A stretch of DNA of 62,085 bases. Source: Trebonia sp035571275 (GTDB taxonomy: Bacteria; Actinomycetota; Actinomycetes; Streptosporangiales; Streptosporangiaceae). The notes beneath the pieces were generated by a model, which was not told where the DNA came from, did not search any database, and saw only the letters and a program-made list of their open reading frames with translations. Where the stretch lies: contig DATMKQ010000121.1 in the NCBI GenBank assembly GCA_035571275.1, forward strand, positions 1-62,085, in the 5' to 3' direction. The first letter of the stretch is position 1. Every line of letters starts with the position of its first letter. Made by a program: the position numbers and the translations under genes. Below are positions 50,217-58,987 of the stretch, piece by piece.

Positions 50217-52460
50217 ATGCCCCGTATGACAGGGCGGGTCATCGCCGGACGGTACGCCCTTTCCGTTCCCATCGGCCGTGGCGCGATGGGCGTTGTATGG
50301 CGTGCCCATGACCAGCTCCTGGACCGGGAGGTGGCGGTCAAGGAAGTCGTGCTGTCCGCCGCCATCGGGGAAGACGAGCAGCGGAACGCGTACCAGCGAA
50401 CGCTGCGTGAGGCGCGCACCGCGGCGCGGTTGTCGCACCGCGGCGTGGTCACCATCTACGACGTGGCGGAGGAAGAAGGCCGCCCGTTCATCGTGATGGA
50501 GCTCGTGCCCTCGCAGTCGCTGGACCAGGTGGTCGCGGCGGAGGGCCCGATGACGCCGCTGCGCGCGGGCCGGATGGGTCAGCAGCTGCTCGCCGCTCTC
50601 GCCACCGCGCACGCCGCTGGGGTGCTGCACCGCGACGTGAAGCCGAGCAACGTGCTGATCGCCAACGACAGGTCCGGCGGCGGCTGGGACGAGCGTTCGG
50701 TGCTCACCGACTTCGGGATCGCGCAGTTCGAAGGCGACCCGCGGCTGACGCAGACCGGCATGGTGATGGGCTCGCCGGGCTTCACCGCGCCGGAGCGGAT
50801 CCGGGGCGGTGACGCCACGCCGGCTTCGGACCTGTGGTCGCTCGGCGCGACGATATACACGGCGGTCGAGGGCAGCGGGCCCTACGAACAGCGCGGCGGC
50901 GCGATCACCACCATGTCCGCGATCATCAACGAGGACGCGCCTGTGGCGCCGTCCGCGGGGCGGCTCGGCCCGCTCATCGCGGCGCTGTTGCGCCGGGAGC
51001 CGTCTGCCCGGCCGACGGCCGCGGCCGCCGCGCGGATGTTCACCGAAGTCCTGCCGCTGCTCCCGGACATATCGACGCATCCCGCGACTGTGCGTTCGGC
51101 GTATGTCCCGGTTCCTGCCGCGCCGGCCGCTTCTGTCGTTGCTGGTGACGTGAAGGAGTCGGCACCGGACTCCCCGGACGGGGAGGTCGCGGCGGCCGGG
51201 GCAGCCAGCGCGGACGCGGTCAGCGCGGCGGACGCAGCGGTTCCAGTGAAGGCGGCCGCCGTGGACGCTGTCGCGGTGGGCGCGGCGGCCGCGGTGGCAG
51301 CGTCACCCGCGCCGGAGGCCGCGTCACCCGCATCAGAGCCGTCGGTGTCACCAGCCGCTTTGGTCGCCGAGGCCGCGGCCGGGGGCGCGGTGATGGCGGA
51401 TGCAGGAGCCAGTGCCGACTCCATGCTGGCGAGCGCACCTGCGCCGACCCAGCGGCCCGTCCCGCTGCCGCCACCGCTGTCCCTGCAGCCGAAGCCGACG
51501 TTCACCGCGTCCAAGGGCAACCAGAGCGCCGCGCCGCGAGTTTCCGCCTCGCGGCCACCGTCCGCGGCGCCTGCGGTGGCGGCCCAGCCTGCTCCCTTGT
51601 CGTCGGCGGGCAGGCCGACGAGGCCCGACCCGCCGACCATGCCGGAGCCAGCACAGTACTACGGCCGTAACCCGCCCCACGCCCCCGCGTCCGGCGGGCC
51701 ATATGCGGGCGGGCAGTTCGCCGGCCCATCCCAGGACTATCCCGGCCTGGCCCAGCAGTACGCTCCAGGCACCGGCGGCAAGCCGCGGCGATCCAGGCGA
51801 GGCCGGCGGATCGCCCTGGTAGTCGGCGCCATCGTGGTGGCCGCCGCCGCTGGCGGCGGCGCGGCCCTGGCGCTGAATCACGAGAACAACGCGGGGGCGT
51901 CGATCACCAACACCAGCAATGGCGCGTCACTGCAGAACCAGCCCGCGTCGGTGCAGGCGCTCGATACTCCGTCGACGACGGTTCCGCCGGGATTCACCCC
52001 CGTCACCGTCTCGGCGTCCGCCGCCGGGACCACGGCTGGGTTCAGCATCGATGTGCCGTCCAGCTGGACAGAGACCAGGGACGGGCTGATCACCAAGTTC
52101 AAGGACGACAACGGCGACCGGTTCCTGGAAGTGGACCTGACCGCGCACACGTACCCCAACATGGTCACCGAGGCCGAGTACGTCGAGAAGCAGCAGGTGG
52201 CAGTCGGTACGTTCCCTGGCTACAAACAGGCTGCGCTCAAAGCGGTGCCGGTCCGGGGTAGCTCGGGCGCGTTCTGGCAGTTCACCTGGGACCGGAACGG
52301 CGTCACCACCCGGACGGACGACATCTTGTTCATGGCGCAAACACCAAACGGCCAGCAGTCCTACGCCATCTACTTCAGGGCTCCGAACAGCGGCTGGGGC
52401 AGCAAATTCCTGCCGCAGTTCGAGAAGATGCTCAGCACCTTCCAGGTCGCCGCGTCATAG
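50217..52460 (+). CDS. Transmembrane Ser/Thr protein kinase (PknB family)
   Basis: 747 aa. N-terminal Hanks-type kinase domain (about 10-280): GRGAMGVVWRAHD, VAVKEV lysine, HRDVKPSNVL, DFGIAQF, and GSPGFTAPERI activation-loop end. An Ala/Pro-rich juxtamembrane linker (about 290-530), one membrane helix (IALVVGAIVVAAAAGGGAALAL) and an extracellular domain of about 170 residues with a secondary-structure pattern (FSIDVPSSWTETRDGL, YVEKQQVAVGTFPGYK, GSSGAFWQFTWDRNG) unlike PASTA repeats. It presumably senses an external ligand. Convergent with the first Apf-type gene. Confidence 0.9.
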   Translation: MPRMTGRVIAGRYALSVPIGRGAMGVVWRAHDQLLDREVAVKEVVLSAAIGEDEQRNAYQRTLREARTAARLSHRGVVTIYDVAEEEGRPFIVMELVPSQSLDQVVAAEGPMTPLRAGRMGQQLLAALATAHAAGVLHRDVKPSNVLIANDRSGGGWDERSVLTDFGIAQFEGDPRLTQTGMVMGSPGFTAPERIRGGDATPASDLWSLGATIYTAVEGSGPYEQRGGAITTMSAIINEDAPVAPSAGRLGPLIAALLRREPSARPTAAAAARMFTEVLPLLPDISTHPATVRSAYVPVPAAPAASVVAGDVKESAPDSPDGEVAAAGAASADAVSAADAAVPVKAAAVDAVAVGAAAAVAASPAPEAASPASEPSVSPAALVAEAAAGGAVMADAGASADSMLASAPAPTQRPVPLPPPLSLQPKPTFTASKGNQSAAPRVSASRPPSAAPAVAAQPAPLSSAGRPTRPDPPTMPEPAQYYGRNPPHAPASGGPYAGGQFAGPSQDYPGLAQQYAPGTGGKPRRSRRGRRIALVVGAIVVAAAAGGGAALALNHENNAGASITNTSNGASLQNQPASVQALDTPSTTVPPGFTPVTVSASAAGTTAGFSIDVPSSWTETRDGLITKFKDDNGDRFLEVDLTAHTYPNMVTEAEYVEKQQVAVGTFPGYKQAALKAVPVRGSSGAFWQFTWDRNGVTTRTDDILFMAQTPNGQQSYAIYFRAPNSGWGSKFLPQFEKMLSTFQVAAS

Positions 52461-52490
52461 CCTCCGGCGTACACCGGCGCGAGGGGCAGG

Positions 52491-52533
52491 AAAAAGCCCG
52501 GCCCACGACGGGGGGGACATCGCGGACCGGGCT
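52491..52533 (-). terminator. Intrinsic terminator after the first Apf-type gene
   Basis: On the minus strand AGCCCGG (52527-52533) pairs with CCGGGCT (52495-52501), followed by TTTTT. The 25-nt loop is long. Placed 28 nt after the stop of the minus-strand gene and also able to insulate the convergent kinase gene. Confidence 0.6.
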
Positions 52534-52560
52534 GCCTGGGGGGACGGTGCTACGAGCGGA

Positions 52561-53298
52561 TCAGTACCAGTTGTTGGCCTGCTCGTGCGCCCACGCACCG
52601 CAGGGGGAGCCATACCTGCCGTGGATGTAGGTCAGGCCCCAGCGGATCTGAGTGGCCGCGTTGGTCTGCCAGTTGGCGCCGGCGCTGGCCATCTGCGAGC
52701 CGGGAAGCGACTGCGGAATGCCGTAAGCACCAGAGCCCGCGTTTTCCGCGGCGGGGTTCCAGCCGCTTTCGTGCTCCCACAGCGGGTACAGGCAGGAGAA
52801 CTCGCTAGGAGACCAGCCGAACTGGCCAAGCATCTGCTGAGCGATCTGAATCGGCGAACCTGACGGCGTCCGCACGGCGGTCTGCTGCGCCGCCGCTGCC
52901 TTCGCGGCCGCGGCCTTGGCTGCGGCCGCCGCCGCGGCCTTCGCGGCCTCAGCCTTCACCGCCGCGGCCTTCGCGGCAGCGACATCATCCTGGTTCTGGA
53001 TTTCACCGAGGCTGAAGCGAACCCGGTCGAAGCCGGCTAGCCCCTGCGCCGGGCTCATCGTGTCCCCGGCCTTGGCCGCCTGCTGCGGGGTGACGACCAT
53101 CATGCTGGTGTCGGCGTTTCCCGCCAGCGCGACCCCGGGGTGGGACGCCAGCGTCGCCGCGGCGGTCGTGGCGACGGCCCCGGCAACGAGGGTGCCCGCG
53201 ACGGCCGTGGTGATCAGCCTGGAACGCTTGTTGGTCAGGAACGAGGGCATAGAAAAACGGCGTGCCAAAATGTAAACCCTTGATAGCTCGCGTGTCAC
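52561..53298 (-). CDS. Secreted Apf-type lysozyme-fold muralytic protein 1
   Basis: About 245 aa. N-terminal signal/anchor (SRLITTAVAGTLVAGAVATTAA), an Ala/Lys-rich helical stretch (about 115-160), then an 80-residue C-terminal domain of the aggregation-promoting-factor/transglycosylase-like type: LGQFGWSPSEFSCLYPLWEHESGWNP with catalytic-type Glu, SGAYGIPQSLPGSQMASAG, TQIRWGLTYIHGRYGSPCGAWAHEQ, ending NNWY. Two cysteines probably form a disulfide. GTG 53298 is chosen because the paralogue aligns through YILARRFSMPSF; ATG 53250 is the conservative alternative. One of three paralogues in 8.5 kb. Confidence 0.82.
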   Translation of the reverse strand: MTRELSRVYILARRFSMPSFLTNKRSRLITTAVAGTLVAGAVATTAAATLASHPGVALAGNADTSMMVVTPQQAAKAGDTMSPAQGLAGFDRVRFSLGEIQNQDDVAAAKAAAVKAEAAKAAAAAAAKAAAAKAAAAQQTAVRTPSGSPIQIAQQMLGQFGWSPSEFSCLYPLWEHESGWNPAAENAGSGAYGIPQSLPGSQMASAGANWQTNAATQIRWGLTYIHGRYGSPCGAWAHEQANNWY

Positions 53299-53339
53299 GC
53301 GATCTGCTTCACCCCTGAGGCCACGATCCGCACTCAATG

Positions 53340-53385
53340 GCGGCAGGCATCGGCACGCGGACTGGGGGGAGCGGGTCAAGGCGCC
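53340..53385 (-). repeat. Leader block shared by Apf-type genes 1 and 2
   Basis: About 46 nt that align closely with 59822-59865: both read (plus strand) GCGGCAGGC-TCGG-GCGGACT-GGTCAAGGCGCC with scattered differences. Position relative to the start codon differs (about 45-90 versus 34 nt), so it may be an RNA or regulatory element inherited with the duplication. Confidence 0.55.
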
Positions 53386-53548
53386 GGGCTGCTCGGGGCG
53401 CAGCCATCATCCAGCGTGCCGGGGTGCTGTCGTTAGGTAAGCATGCCGTGTAACAAACGTTTGCGCACATCGGATTCCACGGTTCCGGCCCGTCCCGGCC
53501 GGCCGAGAGTCGGCCAGAAGCACGAAACCACCTGTTCACCTGCTGTTT

Positions 53549-53566
53549 TGTTACCTGCAAGTAACA
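53549..53566. promoter_or_regulatory. Spaced inverted repeat TGTTAC-N6-GTAACA
   Basis: Perfect 6-bp arms with a 6-nt spacer in the divergent region between Apf-type gene 1 and phospholipase C. Geometry resembles a CRP/FNR-type dimer site, though the arms are not the CRP consensus. Confidence 0.5.
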
Positions 53567-53844
53567 CTTGTGAGTTAGACCACGTTCACGAGGCGAAACG
53601 ACCCGCCGTTGCAATCGGTTGCGCATCGACTACCGGGTGTCTACAGCGTGAGCCGCAGTAGCGGCGCGTGCGCCGCAGGCCTCACAACGTTAACCGTCTC
53701 CCCACGGATACGAAACCATCATCTTCTGGCCACCCTCAGGACAGCTTCGATGGTTCCAATGAGCTTCAGGCCAACCAGGCACGGTGTTCAGTCCCAGACC
53801 CCCATCTGACAACGCGGCCCCGGCCGCGACCGGAGGACTTCCAC

Positions 53845-55347
53845 ATGCCCGACAATCAGCCTGATCAGCATTCAGAAGCCAAGGGCACGGCCACGCCGTT
53901 CACCCGGCGGCGCCTGCTCGGCGGCGCGGCCGTCGGCGGCGCCGCCCTCGCCTCGCTCGCCCTGCCCGGCAACGTCCGCAAGGCGCTCGCCGACCCGCCC
54001 TCGCTGCGCAACTCCTCGCTCGGCGACATCAAGCACGTCGTCCTGCTCATGCAGGAGAACCGGAGCTTCGACCACTACTTCGGCACCATGCCGGGGGTGC
54101 GGGGCTTCGCCGACCCGAAGGCTCTGACCCAGAGCAACGGCAAGAGCGTCTTCTACCAGACCGACCCGAACAACCCAGACGGCTACCTGCTGCCGTTCCA
54201 CCTGGACACGCTCACGACGGGCGCGCAGGCCATCCCCTCGACGAGCCACGCCTGGCAGGTCCAGCACAACGCCTGGAACGGCGGCGCGATGGACAACTGG
54301 GTGCCGGCGCACCTGGCCGCGGACGGCGCGAACGGCCCCTTCACCATGGGCTACTACGAGCGCCGCGACATCCCGTTCCAGCGCGCGCTGGCCGAGGCAT
54401 TCACGATCTGCGACAACTACTTCTGCAGCGTGCTCGGGCCCACCCACCCGAACCGATACATGTGGATGACCGGCACGATCGACCCGAACGGCGTGGCCGG
54501 CGGGCCGGCCCTGGACAACGGGACCACCGACGGCGCCTACTTCTGGCGGACCTACGCGGAGAACCTCACCGATGCCGGGGTCAGCTGGAAGTGCTACCAG
54601 GAGTCGGACAACTACGGCACGAACGTCCTGGAATTCATGAAGCAATACCAGGAGGCTCCCACCTCATCGCCGCTGTATCAGAACGCGATGACGATCCAGC
54701 CCGCGGGCCAGTTCGAGATCGACGCCATGAACGACAACCTGCCGACGGTGAGCTGGCTCTTCCCGACCAGCTATCAGTCCGAGCACCCGAACTACCTGCC
54801 CGCCGCGGGCGCCGCGTTCGTCGCGTCCAAGATCGACGCGATCGCCGCCAACCCCGAGGTCTGGGCGAAGACCGTCTTCCTGCTCGTCTACGACGAGAAC
54901 GATGGCCTCTTCGACCACGTGCCGCCGCCCGACCCGCCGGCCGGCACCCCAGACGAGTTCGTCTCGGGAACCTCGCCCGCTGGGACCCCGGGCAACGGGC
55001 TGCAGGTCGGCCCGGGCTTCCGGGTGCCCTGTATCGTCGTCTCCCCGTGGACGGCGGGCGGCTGGGTGTTCAGCGAGCCGTCCGACCACACATCGCACCT
55101 GATGTTCCTCGAGGCCGTGACCGGCGTCGAGGCGCCCAACATCAGCGCCTTCCGGCGCAAGACCCTGAGCAACATGACCGGCGCGTTCCGGTTCAACTCC
55201 CGCGCGGAACCGCCGGTGCTGCCCGACACGAGCGGCCCGCTAACGGTCGCCACGTACACGTCGTCGCAGTTCCCGCTGCCTGCGTTCCCCGGCGCGGACC
55301 AGACCCCGCCGTTCCAGCCGCCCGGCCGCAAGCCGCACGTCCCGTAA
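53845..55347 (+). CDS. Tat-exported phospholipase C / acid phosphatase-type phosphoesterase
   Basis: 500 aa phosphoesterase-family (PF04185) enzyme. Twin-arginine signal TRRRLLGGAAVGGAALASLALPG. Conserved: IKHVVLLMQENRSFDHYFGTMPGV, GPTHPNRYMWMTGT, WLFPTSYQSEHPNY, FLLVYDENDGLFDHVPPP, IVVSPWTAGGWV and DHTSHLMFLEAVTGV. The metal-site Glu/Asn-Arg (QENRSFDHY) and DENDG-DH motifs are intact. Such secreted enzymes cleave phospholipids or phosphomonoesters. ATG 53845 has CGGAGGA at 8 nt and begins the Tat leader. A strong terminator follows. Confidence 0.9.
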   Translation: MPDNQPDQHSEAKGTATPFTRRRLLGGAAVGGAALASLALPGNVRKALADPPSLRNSSLGDIKHVVLLMQENRSFDHYFGTMPGVRGFADPKALTQSNGKSVFYQTDPNNPDGYLLPFHLDTLTTGAQAIPSTSHAWQVQHNAWNGGAMDNWVPAHLAADGANGPFTMGYYERRDIPFQRALAEAFTICDNYFCSVLGPTHPNRYMWMTGTIDPNGVAGGPALDNGTTDGAYFWRTYAENLTDAGVSWKCYQESDNYGTNVLEFMKQYQEAPTSSPLYQNAMTIQPAGQFEIDAMNDNLPTVSWLFPTSYQSEHPNYLPAAGAAFVASKIDAIAANPEVWAKTVFLLVYDENDGLFDHVPPPDPPAGTPDEFVSGTSPAGTPGNGLQVGPGFRVPCIVVSPWTAGGWVFSEPSDHTSHLMFLEAVTGVEAPNISAFRRKTLSNMTGAFRFNSRAEPPVLPDTSGPLTVATYTSSQFPLPAFPGADQTPPFQPPGRKPHVP

Positions 55348-55371
55348 AGCACTTAAAACCCTTTTTATACG

Positions 55372-55420
55372 GAACGGTCCCGTGGTGACAGTCGCCACGG
55401 GACCGTTCTGACTATTATTT
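55372..55420 (+). terminator. Intrinsic terminator of the phospholipase C gene
   Basis: GAACGGTCCCGTGG (55372-55385) and CCACGGGACCGTTC (55395-55408) form a perfect 14-bp stem followed by TGACTATTATTT. It ends just before the padR promoter. Confidence 0.85.
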
Positions 55421-55447
55421 GCGCGGCGTATACACCGAGTGTATATT
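55419..55447 (+). promoter_or_regulatory. padR promoter with overlapping operator
   Basis: TTGCGC (55419-55424), 17-nt spacer, TATATT (55442-55447). The inverted repeat TATACA-CCGAG-TGTATA (55429-55445) overlaps the -10, the right geometry for autorepression by the PadR protein. The GTG start lies 8 nt past the -10, so the transcript is probably leaderless. Confidence 0.7.
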
Positions 55448-55454
55448 CACGAGG

Positions 55455-55994
55455 GTGAGTGTCCCCCTGACTCTTCTTGGCCTGCTCGAACGTGAGCCTA
55501 GCCACGGCTACGACCTGAAGCGCGATTACGACGCCTTCTTCGGGCGTAGCAAGCAGCTGCCCTTCGGGCAGGTTTACTCCACGCTCGGCCGGCTGGCCCG
55601 CGACGGCAAGGTCGTCGGCGGCGACACCGAGCCGGGCGAGGGACCCGACCGCAAGCCGTACTCGATCACCGACGCCGGACGGGCCGAGGTCGACGCGTGG
55701 CTGGCCGATCCGGTCGAGCCCGAGCCGCACCTGCAGACCGTGCTGTTCGCGAAGGTGACGCTGTCGCTGATGCTCGGCAAGCCGGCCGAGGCCTACCTGG
55801 ACAGGCAGCGTTCGGCGCACATGCGGCGGATGCAGGAGCTGATCGAACTGCGGCGCAACGGTGCTCTTGTTGACGCGTTGCTCGCCGATCATGCCCTGTT
55901 CCACCTGGAGGCGGACCTTCGATGGATCGACGTCACGTCAGCGCGCCTGACGGAACTAGCCGCAGTAGTTACCCCGGAAAGGGCACCGGAATAA
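55455..55994 (+). CDS. PadR-family transcriptional regulator
   Basis: 179 aa. N-terminal winged helix (VPLTLLGLLEREPSHGYDLKRDYDAFF, FGQVYSTLGRLARDGKVVG, GRKPYSITDAGRAEVDAWL pattern) and a C-terminal helical dimerisation domain (FAKVTLSLMLGKPAEAYLDRQR...HLEADLRWIDVT). PadR proteins repress adjacent exporters and are released by their substrates. Its stop overlaps the ABC ATPase start (TAATG). GTG 55455 is placed just past the -10 element. Confidence 0.9.
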   Translation: MSVPLTLLGLLEREPSHGYDLKRDYDAFFGRSKQLPFGQVYSTLGRLARDGKVVGGDTEPGEGPDRKPYSITDAGRAEVDAWLADPVEPEPHLQTVLFAKVTLSLMLGKPAEAYLDRQRSAHMRRMQELIELRRNGALVDALLADHALFHLEADLRWIDVTSARLTELAAVVTPERAPE

Positions 55995-56725
55995 TGAACA
56001 GTCCCGTCGTGACGCGCGCGCACCTGATCGAGTCCCGCGATGTCGTCAAATCGTTTGGCCAGACCATGGCGCTTCGTGGTGCGACCGTGGCCGTCTACCC
56101 GGGTGAGATCTTCGCCATCATGGGACCGAGCGGATCAGGAAAGTCGACCCTGCTGCACTGCCTGGCCGGGATCTTCTCACCCGACCTCGGCGAGGTGTGG
56201 TTCGACGGGCGGCGCACTGACAAGCTGGACGAAGCCGAACGGACGAAGCTGCGCCGCACCGCCTTCGGCTTCGTGTTCCAGTTCGGCCAGCTCGTGCCCG
56301 AGCTCACCACGGCCGATAACGTGGCCCTGCCGCTGTTGCTCAACCGGGTGCGCCGGCGCGTCGCCTATAAGACCGCCGAGACCTGGCTGGATCGGCTCGG
56401 CATCGGGGACAAGGGCAGCAACAGGACCGGCGAGCTGTCCGGCGGTGAGGCGCAGCGGGTGGCGGTGGCTCGCGCGCTCGCCATGGCCCCGAGGGTCATC
56501 TTCGCCGACGAGCCGACCGGATCGCTGGACTCCCTGACCGGCGAGAAGGTCATGGACCTGCTGACCGGGCTGGCCCGCGAGGCGGGCACGACGGTGGTGC
56601 TGGTCACGCACGAGGCCCGGGTCGCGGCGTACGCGGACCGCGTGGTCATGGTGCGCGACGGACTGGTGTCCGGGGATCTCGGCGCGCTCGGCGAGCAGGT
56701 CTCCGCGGCCAAGGCAGCCAGGTAA
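55994..56725 (+). CDS. ABC transporter ATPase (MacB/LolD type) of the PadR operon
   Basis: 243 aa. Walker A IMGPSGSGKSTLLH, the FQFGQLVPELTTADNVALPLLL segment typical of MacB/LolD ATPases, signature LSGGEAQRVAVARAL, Walker B VIFADEPTGSLDS and H-loop VTHEARVAAYADR. It partners the FtsX-like permease encoded next (start overlaps stop by 1 nt). Mechanotransmission-type transporters export peptides or lipids, or confer antimicrobial-peptide resistance. Confidence 0.93.
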   Translation: MNSPVVTRAHLIESRDVVKSFGQTMALRGATVAVYPGEIFAIMGPSGSGKSTLLHCLAGIFSPDLGEVWFDGRRTDKLDEAERTKLRRTAFGFVFQFGQLVPELTTADNVALPLLLNRVRRRVAYKTAETWLDRLGIGDKGSNRTGELSGGEAQRVAVARALAMAPRVIFADEPTGSLDSLTGEKVMDLLTGLAREAGTTVVLVTHEARVAAYADRVVMVRDGLVSGDLGALGEQVSAAKAAR

Positions 56726-58980
56726 TGGTTCGCCTCGGCCTGCAACTGACCCTGCGCAGCGGGCGGGAAGCGCTCGTCCGGCTGCTGATCACCGCCGCGG
56801 CGGTCGCGGTCGGCGTCGCGCTTCTCCTCGGCGTCCTCGCCGAGTTCCACGCCTTCCAGGCCAACGCCAACCAGGCCTGCTGGTCCTGCACGCTGGGCTC
56901 GGCGGTGCCGTCGCCGCTGCCGTCTCACGGTGAGCTGTGGAACGACAGCGTGGACTTCTACGAGGGGCAGACGATCACCCGGCTGGACGTCGCCCCGCTG
57001 GGCGCCAACGCGCCGGTGCCGCCCGGTGTCACGAGGCTGCCCGCGCCCGGGCAGTACTACGCGTCGCCGGCGCTGGCCGCCCTGCTGGCAGCGGTGCCCG
57101 CCAACGAGCTAGCCGACCGGTTTCCGGGGCACCTGGCCGGAACGATCGGCGACGCGGCGCTCAACGGGGCAGACGAGCTGGTGATCTACATCGGGTACAC
57201 GCCGGCCGCGCTCGACGCGGTCCCGAGCATCCCCGAGTCCAACAAGGGGGGCGTGGTCCCGGGCACTCAGTGGGTCACCTCGATCTCGACCAAGCCGGCG
57301 GCCGAGGTGTTCACCCCGTTCTTCCGGTACGCGTTTGGTGTCGGCGTGCTCGCGGTGCTGTTCCCGATGCTCGTGCTGATCAGCACCGCCACCCGGCTGG
57401 CCGCCGACCGGCGCGAGGAGCGGTTCGCCGCGCTCCGCCTGGTCGGCGCGACGCCCGCCGACATCCGGGTGATCGCGTCGATCGAGTCGGTGGTCAGCGC
57501 CGCCTGCGGGGCTGTGCTCGGCATAGTGCTGTTCCTGCTGGTACGGCCGGCGCTCGCCGGGGCCGCGCTGGTCGGCACCAGGTACTTCGAGTCCGACCTG
57601 ACACCGACGGTCTGGGGATATGTCGCGATGCTCGCAGGCGTGCCGGTCGCCGCGGCGGTCGCGGCGCTGGTGTCGCTGCGCCGGGTGCAGATCTCACCGC
57701 TTGGCGTCAGCCGGCGCGCCAAGCCGAAGCCGCCGACCGTCTGGCGGCTGACCGTACTCGTGGCTGGCGTCGGGCTGTACGTGTACGGGCTGTCGAAGAC
57801 CACGCACGAGTCGATCGGCGCGTCGGCCTATCCTGGCCTGCTGATCACCATGATCGGGCTGGTAATCGCGGGACCGTGGCTCACCTCGGTCACATCGCGG
57901 CTGGTCGGCAGCCTCGTTCGTGGATCGTCGGCACTGCTGGCGACGCGCCGGCTGGCCGACAACCCGAGGACGGCCTTCCGCTCCGTCACCGGACTCGTGC
58001 TCGCGGTCTTCCTCGGCACGATGGTTGGCACGATCGTCCCGGCGCTCAACTCGACCGAGGCGAGCCCGGCCAACGCGGCGCTCAGCAACGTGCTGCTTGA
58101 CCAGGTGGGGCTCGACCCGCACGACGGGGCGAAGCTGCTCAGCGGTCTGACCGGGATCCCCGGCGCCACCGTGTACCCGCTGTATACAGCGCCGTCCGCC
58201 GGCGGCAGCGTGGGGCCAGGCCTGGGACCTGGCGACACCGCGGTCAGCTGCGCGGCGATGCGTGCCCTCGCGGTCCTCGGCCAGTGCGCCCCCGGCCTGC
58301 GGGCCGTCATGGCCAGCGACGACGGCCTGTTCGACGACAACCCGCTGTACAACACCAAGCCGTTTGTCGACTCGACCAACCCCGCTTACACGGGCAAGCT
58401 GTCCGGCCTGCCGCTTCAGACGGTACTTGTGCGGGTTAACAGCCCCGCCACACTCGAGCGGGTCCGCACGTACCTGACCGTCAACGCCCCGCCGCAGCAG
58501 GCCGAGATCTCCGGCCAGGGCGCGGCGCCGACACCGCCGCGCACGTTCGGCGAGACGCTTCAGATACGCCTCGACCGTGCGGCCACGTTCGAGAAGATCG
58601 TGTACGCCGCCGTGGCGCTCACGCTGATCGTGGCCGGGTGCAGCCTCGCCGTCGCGGCCGGAGGCGGACTGGTCGATAGGAAGCGCCCGTTCACCCTGCT
58701 GAGGGTGAGCGGCACCCCGGTCGGCGTGCTCGCCCGCGTCGTCCTGATGGAGGCGACCGTACCGTTGCTGGCCGCCGCCATCGTGGCCGCCGGAATCGCC
58801 TACGGCACCTCGATCCTGGCGTTTGTCCGGCTGGCGCCGATCGGGACAGCGATCCCGCAGCCAGGGTCGGACTACTACGCGTTCACGGGTATCGGCCTGG
58901 CCGTCGCCTTCGGGGTCACCACGGTGACGCTACCCCTGCTGCGCCGCATGACCATGCCAGGCAACGTCCGCTTCGAGTAG
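56725..58980 (+). CDS. FtsX-like ABC permease of the PadR operon
   Basis: 751 aa with two FtsX/MacB-type four-helix units: after an N-terminal helix and a 150-residue extracytoplasmic domain comes YAFGVGVLAVLFPMLVLISTATRLAADRREERFAALRLVGATPADI (cited by LAADRREERFAALRLVGAT, the FtsX signature), then a central region and a second unit ending LLRVSGTPVGVLARVVLMEATVPLLAAAIVAAG. Same operon as padR and the ATPase. It ends 7 nt before the convergent Apf-type gene 2. Confidence 0.9.
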   Translation: MVRLGLQLTLRSGREALVRLLITAAAVAVGVALLLGVLAEFHAFQANANQACWSCTLGSAVPSPLPSHGELWNDSVDFYEGQTITRLDVAPLGANAPVPPGVTRLPAPGQYYASPALAALLAAVPANELADRFPGHLAGTIGDAALNGADELVIYIGYTPAALDAVPSIPESNKGGVVPGTQWVTSISTKPAAEVFTPFFRYAFGVGVLAVLFPMLVLISTATRLAADRREERFAALRLVGATPADIRVIASIESVVSAACGAVLGIVLFLLVRPALAGAALVGTRYFESDLTPTVWGYVAMLAGVPVAAAVAALVSLRRVQISPLGVSRRAKPKPPTVWRLTVLVAGVGLYVYGLSKTTHESIGASAYPGLLITMIGLVIAGPWLTSVTSRLVGSLVRGSSALLATRRLADNPRTAFRSVTGLVLAVFLGTMVGTIVPALNSTEASPANAALSNVLLDQVGLDPHDGAKLLSGLTGIPGATVYPLYTAPSAGGSVGPGLGPGDTAVSCAAMRALAVLGQCAPGLRAVMASDDGLFDDNPLYNTKPFVDSTNPAYTGKLSGLPLQTVLVRVNSPATLERVRTYLTVNAPPQQAEISGQGAAPTPPRTFGETLQIRLDRAATFEKIVYAAVALTLIVAGCSLAVAAGGGLVDRKRPFTLLRVSGTPVGVLARVVLMEATVPLLAAAIVAAGIAYGTSILAFVRLAPIGTAIPQPGSDYYAFTGIGLAVAFGVTTVTLPLLRRMTMPGNVRFE

Positions 58981-58987
58981 ACAGGGT

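Larger units (their letters stand above)
53299..53844. other. Long regulatory intergenic region between Apf-type gene 1 and phospholipase C
   Basis: About 545 nt between divergent genes, no supported ORF. It holds the 46-nt leader block shared with Apf-type gene 2 (53340-53385), the palindrome CAAACGTTTG (53454-53463), the spaced inverted repeat TGTTAC-N6-GTAACA (53549-53566) and a GCGGCG/CGCCGC stem (53661-53676). Confidence 0.6.

Noticed and set aside
53299..53400. Possible ydaO (c-di-AMP) riboswitch before Apf-type gene 1
   Set aside because: GGGGTGAA occurs on the minus strand near 53310, but the flanking conserved segments (GCTTAACT, AATCCG-CAGCTAAC) are missing; it may simply be the ribosome-binding region.
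53309..53626. 105-codon minus-strand ORF in the muralytic leader
   Set aside because: No RBS, no recognisable protein; similarity to the paralogous leader is better explained at nucleotide level.
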